Shown one piece after another: positions 35,245 through 43,748 of a stretch of DNA of 64,000 nucleotides (its first letter is position 1; each line of letters begins with the position of its first letter). The stretch covers positions 9,329 through 73,328 of the forward strand of contig NZ_JAUIYO010000013.1 of NCBI RefSeq assembly GCF_044891285.1. Direction: 5' to 3'. Made by a program: the position numbers and the translations under genes. The notes beneath the pieces were generated by a model. That model was not told where the DNA came from and searched no databases. It saw only the letters and a program-made list of their open reading frames with translations. The stretch comes from Pseudobacillus lumedeiriae. Its GTDB lineage: Bacteria > Bacillota > Bacilli > Bacillales > Domibacillaceae.

Positions 35245-36495
35245 TTACACATTGATTGGTTGTTGAAACAATGGATACGATTCACAAATGGCTCTTGTGA
35301 TTTCCTTCGCCTCTTCTAAAACGGTCCGATCACCCTTACTCCCCAAAACAGCTGCGATCACTTTCGCAATTTGTACCATCTCTTCCTGTTTCATTCCGCG
35401 TGTAGTCAATGCGGCTGTTCCCATACGGATGCCGCTCGTCACAAACGGACTCTCCGGATCATATGGAATCGTATTTTTATTGACTGTAATTCCGGATTCT
35501 TCAAGTATCTTCTCCGCTTCTTTTCCTGTCAGACCCCACGGACGTACATCTAATAGCACAATATGGTTGTCTGTTCCGCCGGAGACTAGTTCGGCTCCCT
35601 CTTTCTTTAATGCCTCACCAAGCGTTTGAGCATTTTCAATCACTTGTTTGGCGTATTGTTTAAACCCTGGCTGCAATGCCTCTTTGAAAGCCACTGCCTT
35701 GGCCGCAATAATGTGCATTAATGGGCCGCCTTGAATGCCTGGGAATACAGATTTATTCATCGCTTTGATGATCTCTTCATGATTGGTTAAAATAATGCCG
35801 CCGCGTGGTCCTCTTAACGTTTTATGTGTTGTACTCGTCACCACATCTGCATAAGGGATAGGCGATGGATGAAGACCAGCCGCTACCAGCCCGGCAATAT
35901 GCGCCATATCTACCATTAACTTCGCGCCCACTTGATCAGCAATTTCTTTAAAACGGGCAAAATCAATCGTTCTTGGATAAGCACTCGTACCTGCAATCAT
36001 CAGTTTTGGTTTTTCTTTTTTGGCGATCTCCTCAAGCTCGTCATAATCAATCAACTGATTGTCTTCTCTCACTCCGTAAGAGACAACGTCAAACCACTTT
36101 CCAGAAATGCTGACGGGACTTCCATGAGTTAAATGCCCGCCATGTGATAAATTCATTCCCATAATTTTATCCCCTGGCTGCAACAAAGCATAAAAAACAG
36201 CGAGATTCGCCTGAGCACCTGAATGAGGCTGGACGTTTGCGTACTTTGCTCCGAACAGCTCTGTTACACGATCGATCGCCGCCTGTTCTGCAACATCTAC
36301 ATACTCACAGCCGCCATAATAACGCTTCCCTGGGTAGCCTTCTGCGTATTTATTCGTCATGACGCTTCCCATTGCTTCTAACACGTCCTCACTGACAAAG
36401 TTTTCAGATGCGATCAACTCTAATGTGTGATACTGGCGCTGCTTTTCCTTCTCAATGGCTCCAAAAATCGTTGTATCATTTTTTTGCAAACTCAT
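35245..36495 (-). CDS. glyA: Serine hydroxymethyltransferase
   Basis: PLP enzyme interconverting glycine plus methylene-THF with serine plus THF. It is 416 residues; the PLP lysine is in TSTTHKTLRGPRGG, and HSGAQAN and SGKWFDVVSYG-type motifs are present. The ATG start has GAGGAGG upstream. It is the first gene after the tandem glycine riboswitch, so it may be an inducible catabolic GlyA additional to a housekeeping copy elsewhere (inference). Confidence 0.95.
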   Translation of the reverse strand: MSLQKNDTTIFGAIEKEKQRQYHTLELIASENFVSEDVLEAMGSVMTNKYAEGYPGKRYYGGCEYVDVAEQAAIDRVTELFGAKYANVQPHSGAQANLAVFYALLQPGDKIMGMNLSHGGHLTHGSPVSISGKWFDVVSYGVREDNQLIDYDELEEIAKKEKPKLMIAGTSAYPRTIDFARFKEIADQVGAKLMVDMAHIAGLVAAGLHPSPIPYADVVTSTTHKTLRGPRGGIILTNHEEIIKAMNKSVFPGIQGGPLMHIIAAKAVAFKEALQPGFKQYAKQVIENAQTLGEALKKEGAELVSGGTDNHIVLLDVRPWGLTGKEAEKILEESGITVNKNTIPYDPESPFVTSGIRMGTAALTTRGMKQEEMVQIAKVIAAVLGSKGDRTVLEEAKEITRAICESYPLFQQPINV

Positions 36496-36551
36496 TCTTA
36501 CTCCTCCTCGAAATGTCGTCTAGACTTCCCTTTTCTGCTTTTTTGGGTACA

Positions 36552-36772
36552 CAAAAAGGACAGAAAAGGGTAATCTCATGTTCTCTACCCTTCTCTGTCC
36601 TTTTACCTGAGAGCTTAACTCCATTTACGATGGAGTCTTCCCCTTTGGTGGCGTTTTAGCAACGCTCTCTCCAGAGTGGCGTCCCGTTGCAGTTCATCTA
36701 CCTGAGAGATTGGTTCCAAGGGTCTTTTTGGAACTTGCTCCTTCGGTGGCATGTACTTCACACTCTCCTACA
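36552..36772 (-). ncRNA. Tandem glycine riboswitch with terminator platform
   Basis: The minus-strand leader of glyA contains two glycine aptamers. Aptamer 1 is GGAGAG...GCCACCGAAGGAGCAA... CTCTCAGGTA (about 36772-36700). Aptamer 2 is GGAGAGAGC...CGCCACCAAAGGGG...AGCTCTCAGGTA (about 36672-36603). Directly after them AAAAGGACAGA..AGGGTA can pair with TACCCTTTTCTGTCCTTTT (36604-36552), a terminator with a T-run. Glycine binding is expected to prevent termination and turn on the operon. Confidence 0.93.
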
Positions 36773-36959
36773 ACAATCATCCGCACTTTATTAAATTTTC
36801 ATTATATTCAGAATAGTTAACACGAATATAACTGTCAATCTTTTTGCATATACTTCCATACTCTGCCAGAAAAATTGTGTAAGGATCTTTCGGTACACAT
36901 TGAATGCTCACTTTTATTTTCGTATTTTCTTGTTCTCTGACCTCACTAAAAGATCTACT
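36773..36959 (-). promoter_or_regulatory. Promoter region of the glycine operon
   Basis: The ~185 bp upstream of the riboswitch are AT-rich and must hold the promoter for the glyA-gcvPB transcript as well as the 3' end of the cupin transcript. I cannot fix -35 and -10 boxes with confidence. Confidence 0.4.
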
Positions 36960-37373
36960 TTACAAATAAGAAGGATTTGGCTCAACATTTTTGAAGTAAA
37001 CAGCTTCTCCGTCACTCTCTCCATCAAAAATAACCGTCGTCTTCGGAGAAAAAATTAAAACATCCCCTGCTTCGCCTACATATTTGTTTCCTTCTACATC
37101 ACGCACGATCATTTTTCCTTTTGTCACGATTTTAACCTCAACAAAATCAAACTCTACTGAATAATCTACTGAAGGCTGCAGGGCAAAATAACCTAATGTT
37201 AAGACATCTTTTTTATCTGTAAGAGGCAAATCAAGAATTTGTCCTTTTAGTTCAGGCGTGCCCCGTAATTCTCCTACTTCATTTAATGTATAAGTGCCTG
37301 CCTTAATTAATTGAATGCCTGGCTTTTTGCATAAAAGTTCCACTTCACTTTGTTTCATTGTTTTTTGGCTCAA
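36960..37373 (-). CDS. EutQ-like cupin protein
   Basis: A 137-residue single-domain cupin. The C-terminal half (GEAGDVLIFSPKTTVIFDGE) and the ending with D-G-E-A-V-Y-F-K resemble the cupin domain of EutQ of ethanolamine utilisation. The metal-binding histidines of enzymatic cupins are largely absent. I chose TTG 37373, which has AGAGGTGG at six bases; GTG 37382 lies inside that motif. It is downstream of creatinase and soxA in the same direction, so it may have an accessory role in creatine/sarcosine use; function is unknown. Confidence 0.68.
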   Translation of the reverse strand: MSQKTMKQSEVELLCKKPGIQLIKAGTYTLNEVGELRGTPELKGQILDLPLTDKKDVLTLGYFALQPSVDYSVEFDFVEVKIVTKGKMIVRDVEGNKYVGEAGDVLIFSPKTTVIFDGESDGEAVYFKNVEPNPSYL

Positions 37374-37412
37374 TTTTTCCACCTCTTAATAGTTGATAGA
37401 TAGACCTATTCC

Positions 37413-37502
37413 CATAAAGGTCTGACCTCACCCCAATACACTGTGTATATTGGACTCCTTCTACAGTAGAGTATATTGTTGATGTGAGGTCTGACACGTT
37501 GA
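37413..37502. repeat. GACTCAA palindrome, shortened copy 3
   Basis: AAAGGTCTGACCTCAC and GATGTGAGGTCTGACA pair around a centre with CACTGTGTATATTG. The outermost AAGAGG...GACTCAA arms are missing. It lies between creatinase and the cupin gene. Confidence 0.7.
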
Positions 37503-37508
37503 TTTACC

Positions 37509-38744
37509 TTACTTTTTAATAATGTTATGCTCCGGTCCGAATGGGAATTTAGTAATATTCTCTACCCCATTCTCAGTAATCACAAGAATGTCATGCTCAC
37601 GGTAACCGCCTGCACCCGGCTCTCCCTCTGGAATCATAATCATCGGCTCCATAGATACAACCATGCCTGGCTCTAGTACCGTTTCGATATCCTCACGAAG
37701 TTCCAGTCCAGCTTCCCGCCCGTAGTAATGGCTGAGCACACCAAAAGAATGTCCATAGCCGAACGTACGGTTCGCTAAAAGATTATGCTCGCGGTAGATC
37801 TCGTTCAATTCAGCCGCAATATCCATACATCTGGCACCTGGCTTAATCAGTTCAAGGCCGCGTCTGTGTACTTTACAGTTGACCTCCCAGAGTTCAAGAT
37901 GACGCTCAGAAACATCTTCCAAGAACAGTGTGCGCTCAAGAGCTGTATAGTAACCAGCAATCATCGGGAAGCAGTTCAGACTTAGGATATCTCCGCGCTG
38001 CAGTTTACGGGAAGTAGCCCAGTTATGCGCTCCGTCTGTATTAATGCCGGATTGAAACCAGACCCACGTATCCCTAAGTTCTGCATGAGGGTACGTACGG
38101 GCAATTTCACGCACCATCGCTTCTGTTCCATGCAAAGCTACTTCATATTCCGGCACACCTTCGCGGATCGCTTCCACAATAGCCGCTCCTCCAATATCTG
38201 CAATGCGAGCCCCATTTTTAATCACTTCAATTTCCTCTGCCGACTTAAACATACGGTGAGACATAACCGCCTGAGAAACATCGACAAGTTCCGCTGTTGG
38301 CAGTGCGTCCTGCACTTGGCGCCGCAGGCTGAGAGTCATATTGTCCTCTTCCACTCCTAGTCGTCCGCGAACAAATCCTGATTCTGTCAGTACCTTTTTG
38401 ACTGCATAGAAGAAGTTGTCTCTTTTCCAGTCTGTGTAGACAATGTTTTCATCAAAGCTGCGTCTCCATGGCATGCCCGCATCAATATTGGCGCTGACTG
38501 TCACATGTTTGTCCTGAGTAACGATCAACCCATACGTACGGTTGAAAGACGTGTATAAAAAATCGCTGTAATAATTAATATTGTGATAGGAAGTAAACAA
38601 GACCGCATCAATTCCATTTTCAGCCATATACTCGCGTAAGCGGCTATTGCGGCGTGTCATTTCCTCCTTTGAAAAAGTGGGCTTTACTTTCTCTCCGTTT
38701 TTTAAGATTTTTGTTCTTTCAAGATCCGTGATTTGTTGTACCAT
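37509..38744 (-). CDS. Creatinase (creatine amidinohydrolase)
   Basis: Hydrolyses creatine to sarcosine and urea. The 411-residue protein has the pita-bread fold of the M24 family without its metal ligands. It matches Pseudomonas creatinase at many long stretches, including RNGEKV-like KNGEKVKPTF, FTSYHNINYYSDFLY, WFQSGINTDGAHN (active-site His), LNCFPMIAGYYTALERTLF and the C-terminal EPMIM-GAGGYREHDIL. ATG 38744 follows AAAGGTG at seven bases. It lies 107 bp downstream of soxA in the same direction. Urea would need a urease, which is not in this window. Confidence 0.95.
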   Translation of the reverse strand: MVQQITDLERTKILKNGEKVKPTFSKEEMTRRNSRLREYMAENGIDAVLFTSYHNINYYSDFLYTSFNRTYGLIVTQDKHVTVSANIDAGMPWRRSFDENIVYTDWKRDNFFYAVKKVLTESGFVRGRLGVEEDNMTLSLRRQVQDALPTAELVDVSQAVMSHRMFKSAEEIEVIKNGARIADIGGAAIVEAIREGVPEYEVALHGTEAMVREIARTYPHAELRDTWVWFQSGINTDGAHNWATSRKLQRGDILSLNCFPMIAGYYTALERTLFLEDVSERHLELWEVNCKVHRRGLELIKPGARCMDIAAELNEIYREHNLLANRTFGYGHSFGVLSHYYGREAGLELREDIETVLEPGMVVSMEPMIMIPEGEPGAGGYREHDILVITENGVENITKFPFGPEHNIIKK

Positions 38745-38851
38745 ACTATTCACCTTTCCCTTCCCACATTTCAAATTAGAGTTTGTTTTTTGACATATAT
38801 GATTCTCTTATATAGAGAAAACTAGATAACTTGTTTGCCAACAGCCTGAAC

Positions 38852-40021
38852 TTAAGTTGTTTTTTGCAGCGACCCTTTTAAAGCAGGACGATTAATCGAG
38901 AAGATCGAAATGTCATGCTCCGTTTTACCCGTTGTAGCAAGCTGGCATAATGTTTCACCAACCGCACTTGAGAATTTAAATCCGTGTCCAGAGAAACCAG
39001 CGGCAATCACGACGTTAGAATGCTCTGGGTGTACGTCTATAACGAAGTGTTCATCCGGTGTTTTCGTGTACATGCAGACGGCGCCTCTTTTTAATTCTCC
39101 ATTAGCTCCCGGCAGATGCTTGTCTAAAAAGGCACGCAGATTTTCTTCGTCTTCTGGATATGCTCCAAATTCACGATTAATCGTATCTGGATCAATTTTC
39201 TGTCCAAACGTATGATACCCTATCTTTAATCCGCAGCCGCTAAAGCTTGGGAATCCGTAATAAATACCTGTTGGCACTTCAACCATGAATCCTGGGAAAT
39301 CATGTGTATTGCTATACTTTGTTTCATCAGCTTCAAAGAAACCTACAACTTGACGGTACGGCTGTAACGGAATGTGAATATTTAGTTTAGAAAGAAGTTT
39401 GCTATTCCAAGCACCCATGCTGACAATTAACTTATCAGCTGTGTAGGATCCACTGGCTGTTTGGATTTTAACGATGTCCGGTGAAATTTCAAAATCCTCA
39501 ACCGGTGTATAGGTTAAAACTTTAGCGCCATTCGCCTCAGCTAGTTCGCGATAGGCACGAATACAATTTTCACTAAATAATACGCCTGAGTTTGGTTCAA
39601 AAATAGCATTATAATTTTCAGGTACCTGCACGCCCGGCCAACGCTTGTTTATTTCATCGCCTTCAAGCAAGTCTACTGTCAATGAATGTTCCTTTGCAGC
39701 TTCCATCGTTTCTGCAACGAAAGCAGATTCACCTTTAGGGCCAAATACGAGCACTCCCGTTTTCGTAAATATTTTATGATGTGTTTCTTTTTCTAGTTCA
39801 TCCCATAACTCCTGTGATCTTAGAGCAAACGGTACATACTCTCTTCCTTCACCGTAAGCATGTCGGATAATGCGTGTATCACCGTGATGGCTTCCATTTG
39901 TATGTGGAGGATCAAATGAATCTACTAATAATGTTTTGATTCCTTGCTTCGATAAGTAATAACCTGCAGCCATTCCCATCGACCCGGCTCCAACAACAAT
40001 AACGTCAAAATGTGTGCTCAT
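38852..40021 (-). CDS. soxA: Monomeric sarcosine oxidase
   Basis: Flavoenzyme oxidising sarcosine to glycine, formaldehyde and H2O2. It has 389 residues. The FAD-binding GAGSMGMAAGYYLSKQG, the active-site K and H of GLKIGYHTFGQ, and the Cys in RGAVCMYTKT that carries covalent FAD are all present. It matches the Bacillus sp. B-0618 enzyme almost throughout, as I remember it, including the start MSTHFDVIVVGAGSMGMAAG. ATG 40021 was chosen because AGGAGG is six bases upstream; ATG 40027 abuts it. First gene of the soxA-creatinase-cupin run. Confidence 0.95.
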   Translation of the reverse strand: MSTHFDVIVVGAGSMGMAAGYYLSKQGIKTLLVDSFDPPHTNGSHHGDTRIIRHAYGEGREYVPFALRSQELWDELEKETHHKIFTKTGVLVFGPKGESAFVAETMEAAKEHSLTVDLLEGDEINKRWPGVQVPENYNAIFEPNSGVLFSENCIRAYRELAEANGAKVLTYTPVEDFEISPDIVKIQTASGSYTADKLIVSMGAWNSKLLSKLNIHIPLQPYRQVVGFFEADETKYSNTHDFPGFMVEVPTGIYYGFPSFSGCGLKIGYHTFGQKIDPDTINREFGAYPEDEENLRAFLDKHLPGANGELKRGAVCMYTKTPDEHFVIDVHPEHSNVVIAAGFSGHGFKFSSAVGETLCQLATTGKTEHDISIFSINRPALKGSLQKTT

Positions 40022-40262
40022 AACCATCCTCCTAAAAAATCAATTCAAATAATTTATAAATTCAAAATATTTAAAATTTATTTGTTACATGTATCATACA
40101 TCCGTTCCCAAGGAGGAACAATTGGATATTGATGCTTAATATTTTTACCGATAAAAATAATCGTTGTGCATACTGAACAATCCAAAAATCAAGCAGCACT
40201 TTCATCCATGTTTTCACTTTCAGAAGCAAAAGTCAGAAGAAGTAGATCGGTTCTCTGTCAAT

Positions 40263-40311
40263 ACAAACACAAGCACGGCATTCAAGTGAATGCCGTGCTT
40301 ATGTTTGTTGT
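40263..40311. terminator. Long perfect hairpin
   Basis: ACAAACACAAGCACGGCATTC pairs almost fully with its complement GAATGCCGTGCTTATGTTTG around AAGT. It lies about 95 bp past trxB. The T-run is weak in both directions, so it may be a terminator or RNA-stabilising structure. The ORF 40166-40414 over it is spurious. Confidence 0.65.
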
Positions 40312-40405
40312 CACATATCTTCAAATAGTCAGCCAGGTGCAAAAAAGTAAGCACCCAAATTCAATCAAAGCCCCAAAATTTCGCCGGTCTAGCTATCGAA
40401 AAAGA

Positions 40406-41356
40406 CTAAGATAAAAGTGATTTAGCTGATTCTGCATTTAGATTTTCCACATACTGCTGCACTTCTATTGCTGCCATGCATCCATCTCCAGTCGCTGTTA
40501 CAACTTGACGGACAGCATCTTTTCTAATATCTCCAATCGCATAAATTCCGGGAATATTTGTTTTCATTCGCTGATCTGTAATGATCCATCCTTCTTCATC
40601 TGTTATGTTTAAATTTTTAACAAAATCAGAAACAGGATTCATGCCGATGTACTCGAAAACACCGTCAGTTGGAAAAGTTGTCACTTCCCCTGTTTTCACA
40701 TTTTCAAGAAGAACACTATTCACTTTGTTCTCTCCAACAATTTCCTTCACTACTGTATTATAAACAATATCAACTTTAGCATTTTTAACCATCCTGTCAA
40801 CCAAAATAGGCTGCGCTCTAAATCGATCTCGGCGATGCAAAACGGTTACTTTACTCGCAAACTTTGTTAAAAAAATAGATTCTTCTACCGCAGAATCTCC
40901 CCCGCCTACAACGACAAGTTCCTTCTCTTTAAAAAACGCTCCGTCACAAACGGCGCACCATGATACACCGCGGCCGGCAAATTCCTCTTCCCCGGGTATT
41001 CCTAATTTTTTATACTTAGTTCCCGTAGCTATAATGATAGACTTTGCCCTATACACCTGGTTATCGGTATAAACAACCTTTATACTTCCTTCATCAACAA
41101 TATTCTGTACATTTGCCTGTCCATATTCTGCACCAAACTTTAAAGAATGCTCGAACATATTTTGCGCCAAATCCGGTCCAGATATGTGTGAATAACTAGG
41201 GAAGTTCTCAATTTCTTCAGTATTCTGAAGCTGACCGCCCGGTACCCCTCTCTCTAACAGCAAAGTTTTCAAGTTAGCTCTCGATGTATACACAGCCGCC
41301 GTCATACCGCCAGGACCGGCACCAATAATGATTACGTCATAAATGCTATCACTCAT
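40406..41356 (-). CDS. trxB: Thioredoxin reductase
   Basis: NADPH-dependent flavoprotein reducing thioredoxin. It has 316 residues, with FAD motif GAGPGGMTAAVYTSRA, the redox-active C-x2-C in SWCAVCDGAFF, NADPH motif GGGDSAVEE and the C-terminal YAIGDIR. It is downstream of trxA (107-bp gap) on the same strand. A trxA-trxB pair next to a sarcosine oxidase suggests protection against the H2O2 and formaldehyde made by SoxA; this is inference. It is probably additional to a housekeeping TrxB. Confidence 0.93.
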   Translation of the reverse strand: MSDSIYDVIIIGAGPGGMTAAVYTSRANLKTLLLERGVPGGQLQNTEEIENFPSYSHISGPDLAQNMFEHSLKFGAEYGQANVQNIVDEGSIKVVYTDNQVYRAKSIIIATGTKYKKLGIPGEEEFAGRGVSWCAVCDGAFFKEKELVVVGGGDSAVEESIFLTKFASKVTVLHRRDRFRAQPILVDRMVKNAKVDIVYNTVVKEIVGENKVNSVLLENVKTGEVTTFPTDGVFEYIGMNPVSDFVKNLNITDEEGWIITDQRMKTNIPGIYAIGDIRKDAVRQVVTATGDGCMAAIEVQQYVENLNAESAKSLLS

Positions 41357-41463
41357 AAACTATACCTCTCTTATTCACGAAAAATATGAAACAGTCCAAC
41401 TATTTACAATCAGCCTAATAGTGCCTCCAATAAGCTTTGTTTATGCTTTGGTTTTAGTATCTG

Positions 41464-41781
41464 TTAGAGATATTCAGAAATTAAGTTCTTCAATTTATCC
41501 TCTGGAGAGAACCCTAAACTTTGTTTAGCTACTGAACCATTTTTAAAGATCAAAATAGTAGGTACACTCATAATATTAAACTTCTGTGCTAAAACGCCGC
41601 TTTGATCGATATCCACATCCCCAAATACAACGTTATCCATACTTTCTGATAGACTCTCCAATACAGGAGCAATCATCTTACAAGGTCCGCACCATGGGGC
41701 ACCGAATTTAATGACAGCTACTTCATTAGAAGAAGTTACTTCCTCAAAATTAATTTCATTGACAGTCACTACGTTTGACAT
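41464..41781 (-). CDS. trxA: Thioredoxin
   Basis: A 105-residue thioredoxin with the canonical FGAPWCGPCKMIAPVLE active site and the cis-Pro loop SVPTI. It follows AAAGGGGG upstream of ATG 41781. It is paired with trxB in the same direction. Possible peroxide control is suggested by a PerR-like box at 41866-41880. It may feed a peroxiredoxin or methionine sulfoxide reductase located elsewhere. Confidence 0.93.
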   Translation of the reverse strand: MSNVVTVNEINFEEVTSSNEVAVIKFGAPWCGPCKMIAPVLESLSESMDNVVFGDVDIDQSGVLAQKFNIMSVPTILIFKNGSVAKQSLGFSPEDKLKNLISEYL

Positions 41782-41865
41782 TCATTTTTCCCCCTTTATG
41801 AACTTGCTGTTTGGAGTTCTTGCTACACATATTATCATAAATACAAATTAGTATTCAATATAAAA

Positions 41866-41880
41866 TTATAATTATTTTAA
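41866..41880. promoter_or_regulatory. PerR-like box upstream of trxA
   Basis: TTATAATTATTTTAA matches the B. subtilis PerR consensus TTATAATNATTATAA at 13 of 14 defined positions. It is 85 bp upstream of the trxA start. The surroundings are very AT-rich, so a chance match is possible. Confidence 0.45.
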
Positions 41881-42224
41881 ATTAGTTATCATTATAATTA
41901 CCAACGTGATTTTAGTGTTATCTTATAGCAGGTATTAACAACACTCTTTAGCTAGAACTTTCCTAGTCTTTTACGCCTCCAACACCCAACTATCTTGTGA
42001 TAATGTGAATCTTTTTGTTTTAATTGGGAAAATCTATTGGTTTTTCCCGAGAAATCATGTAAAAAGATTAAATATATTAAATATTCTTAAAATTCAGTAA
42101 TTACAAACCCCTAAGTGCTAGACTATCAATATTTAGAAAGAAAGAGGAATCAATTAAAAATGGTACAAGAAAAGCTTTGTACCATCTGCCAAGAGTCTAT
42201 TATTGATAAAGGGAGGAAATTATC

Positions 42225-43259
42225 TTGAATCGTATTATAAGCCATGAAACATTGAAAGAACTGGTTATCAAAAAACTTTATGAGGTAAACGTGTGTCAAG
42301 AGGAGGCAGATATAGTAGCAGATGTCCTTGTTCACGCTAATTTACGTGGTGTTGATTCACACGGTGTGATGAAAACCGAGCATTACGTGAAAAGAATTCA
42401 AGGAGGGGGATTGAATATTAATTCCCATCCGAAAATAGAACAAACCAGTGACACTACCGCTATATATGATGGCGACAATGGATTTGGCCACGTTATTGCA
42501 AAAAAGGCGATGGATCTTGCGATTCAGATGGCAAAGAATCATGGGATAGGAGTGGCAGGAGTGAAACGCAGCAGCCATTGTGGCGCCCTATCCTACTTTA
42601 TACAGCAAGCAATTGATGAAAAAATGATTGGTGTGGCTATGACTCATACTGAAACAGCTGTTATACCATTCGGTTCAGCCCAACCATACTTTGGTACGAA
42701 TCCAATTGCTTTTGGCTTCCCTACAAAGCTGGAAAAGCCAATCATTTTTGATTTTGCGACAAGTCAAGTGGCATTTGGAAAAGTGTTAAATGCAATAGAA
42801 TACGGTGAACAAATTCCATCCGATTGGGGCATTGATGAAGATGGAAATCAAACGACTGATCCTAGCAAAGTAGCTTATTTATCTCCATTTGGCGGGGCAA
42901 AGGGATATGGTTTAGGTTTAGTAGTCGAAGTTTTTGCGGGTCTATTAACTGGTTCTGCATTTGGACCCCATATAACAAAAATGTACGTTGATTACGACAA
43001 AGCGTTAGAAATAGGACATTTCTTTATGGTGATCGATCCGGCGAAATTCACCGAGGCTGAAGGGTTTTTAGAAAACTTGGATCGAATGATACGTGAGATC
43101 CATTCACTAAAGCCGATTAAAGGTTTTACAAAGGTGCTGGTTCCAGGTGAACCGGAGACAATCCAGGAGGAATTGAGACGCGTGAAAGGAATTCCATTGC
43201 CGCAATCAGTTTGGGAATACCTGAATAGTTCAGAAGTTGCACTAAAGGAGAATAGGTAA
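42225..43259 (+). CDS. LDH2/MDH2-family oxidoreductase, ureidoglycolate dehydrogenase (AllD)-like
   Basis: A 344-residue NAD(P)-dependent dehydrogenase of the malate/L-lactate (non-Rossmann) family. Signatures are GVDSHGVMKTEHYV, SSHCGALSYFIQQA, VPFGSAQPYFGTNPIAF and GGAKGYGLGL. The GALSYF-QQA and Y-GTNPIAF patterns resemble E. coli AllD, which oxidises ureidoglycolate; N-methyl-amino-acid dehydrogenases (DpkA) are in the same family. With no other allantoin gene nearby the substrate is open. It has a TTG 42225 start with a strong GGGAGG nine bases upstream, and a terminator at 43304. Confidence 0.8.
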   Translation: MNRIISHETLKELVIKKLYEVNVCQEEADIVADVLVHANLRGVDSHGVMKTEHYVKRIQGGGLNINSHPKIEQTSDTTAIYDGDNGFGHVIAKKAMDLAIQMAKNHGIGVAGVKRSSHCGALSYFIQQAIDEKMIGVAMTHTETAVIPFGSAQPYFGTNPIAFGFPTKLEKPIIFDFATSQVAFGKVLNAIEYGEQIPSDWGIDEDGNQTTDPSKVAYLSPFGGAKGYGLGLVVEVFAGLLTGSAFGPHITKMYVDYDKALEIGHFFMVIDPAKFTEAEGFLENLDRMIREIHSLKPIKGFTKVLVPGEPETIQEELRRVKGIPLPQSVWEYLNSSEVALKENR

Positions 43260-43303
43260 ATCCTGCCGGCATTGCCCACATTTGAATTTTTTAACTTACT
43301 TTC

Positions 43304-43351
43304 AAACAAGGTCAAAAACTCCTATTGAAGAAGTTTTTGACCTTGTTTCGT
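43304..43351 (+). terminator. Rho-independent terminator
   Basis: AACAAGGTCAAAAACT and AAGTTTTTGACCTTGTTT form a long stem 45 bp after the AllD-like gene. The remaining ~340 bp up to hxlR-2 hold no ORF I can support. Confidence 0.85.
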
Positions 43352-43686
43352 TCCCTAAACAAATCTTCTACGAAGAAGTTTTTCCAATTCCGAGAGAAAT
43401 GACCTCAACTTTGCGGCTATATGCCTCTTTCTTATTTTGATCTTTCTAGAAGAACACTGCTCACTTTATTTTCCTCATCATTCTATTCGCTGCAGCAGCA
43501 TCAAGAATGTCCACTTTAATTTTTCCAGTAATAACCTAAATTTAGGGGATAATTATAGAATTCGTTAAAAATACTCGTCCTTATAGTAATGAACATTGGA
43601 AAGATTCCAATAATTTGTTATAATTATATATGATATTTATAATTTCTTTCAGCACACGGACATCGTTTGTAAATTTTTTAATTGTG

Positions 43687-43723
43687 AGTATACACTTTTT
43701 AACATATAGCAACTAAATGTATA
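43687..43723. promoter_or_regulatory. Putative HxlR operator upstream of hxlR-2
   Basis: A 37-bp element opens GTATACACTTTTTAACATAT and closes ACTAAATGTATAC. It is the same design as the elements at 19210 and 44355. It lies 26 bp before the start codon, which suggests autoregulation. Confidence 0.6.
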
Positions 43724-43748
43724 CCAATATGCTAAGGAGATGAAGAAA

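Noticed and set aside
40166..40414. 82-codon plus-strand ORF downstream of trxB
   Set aside because: It runs through a strong hairpin, has no ribosome binding site and a basic, low-quality sequence.
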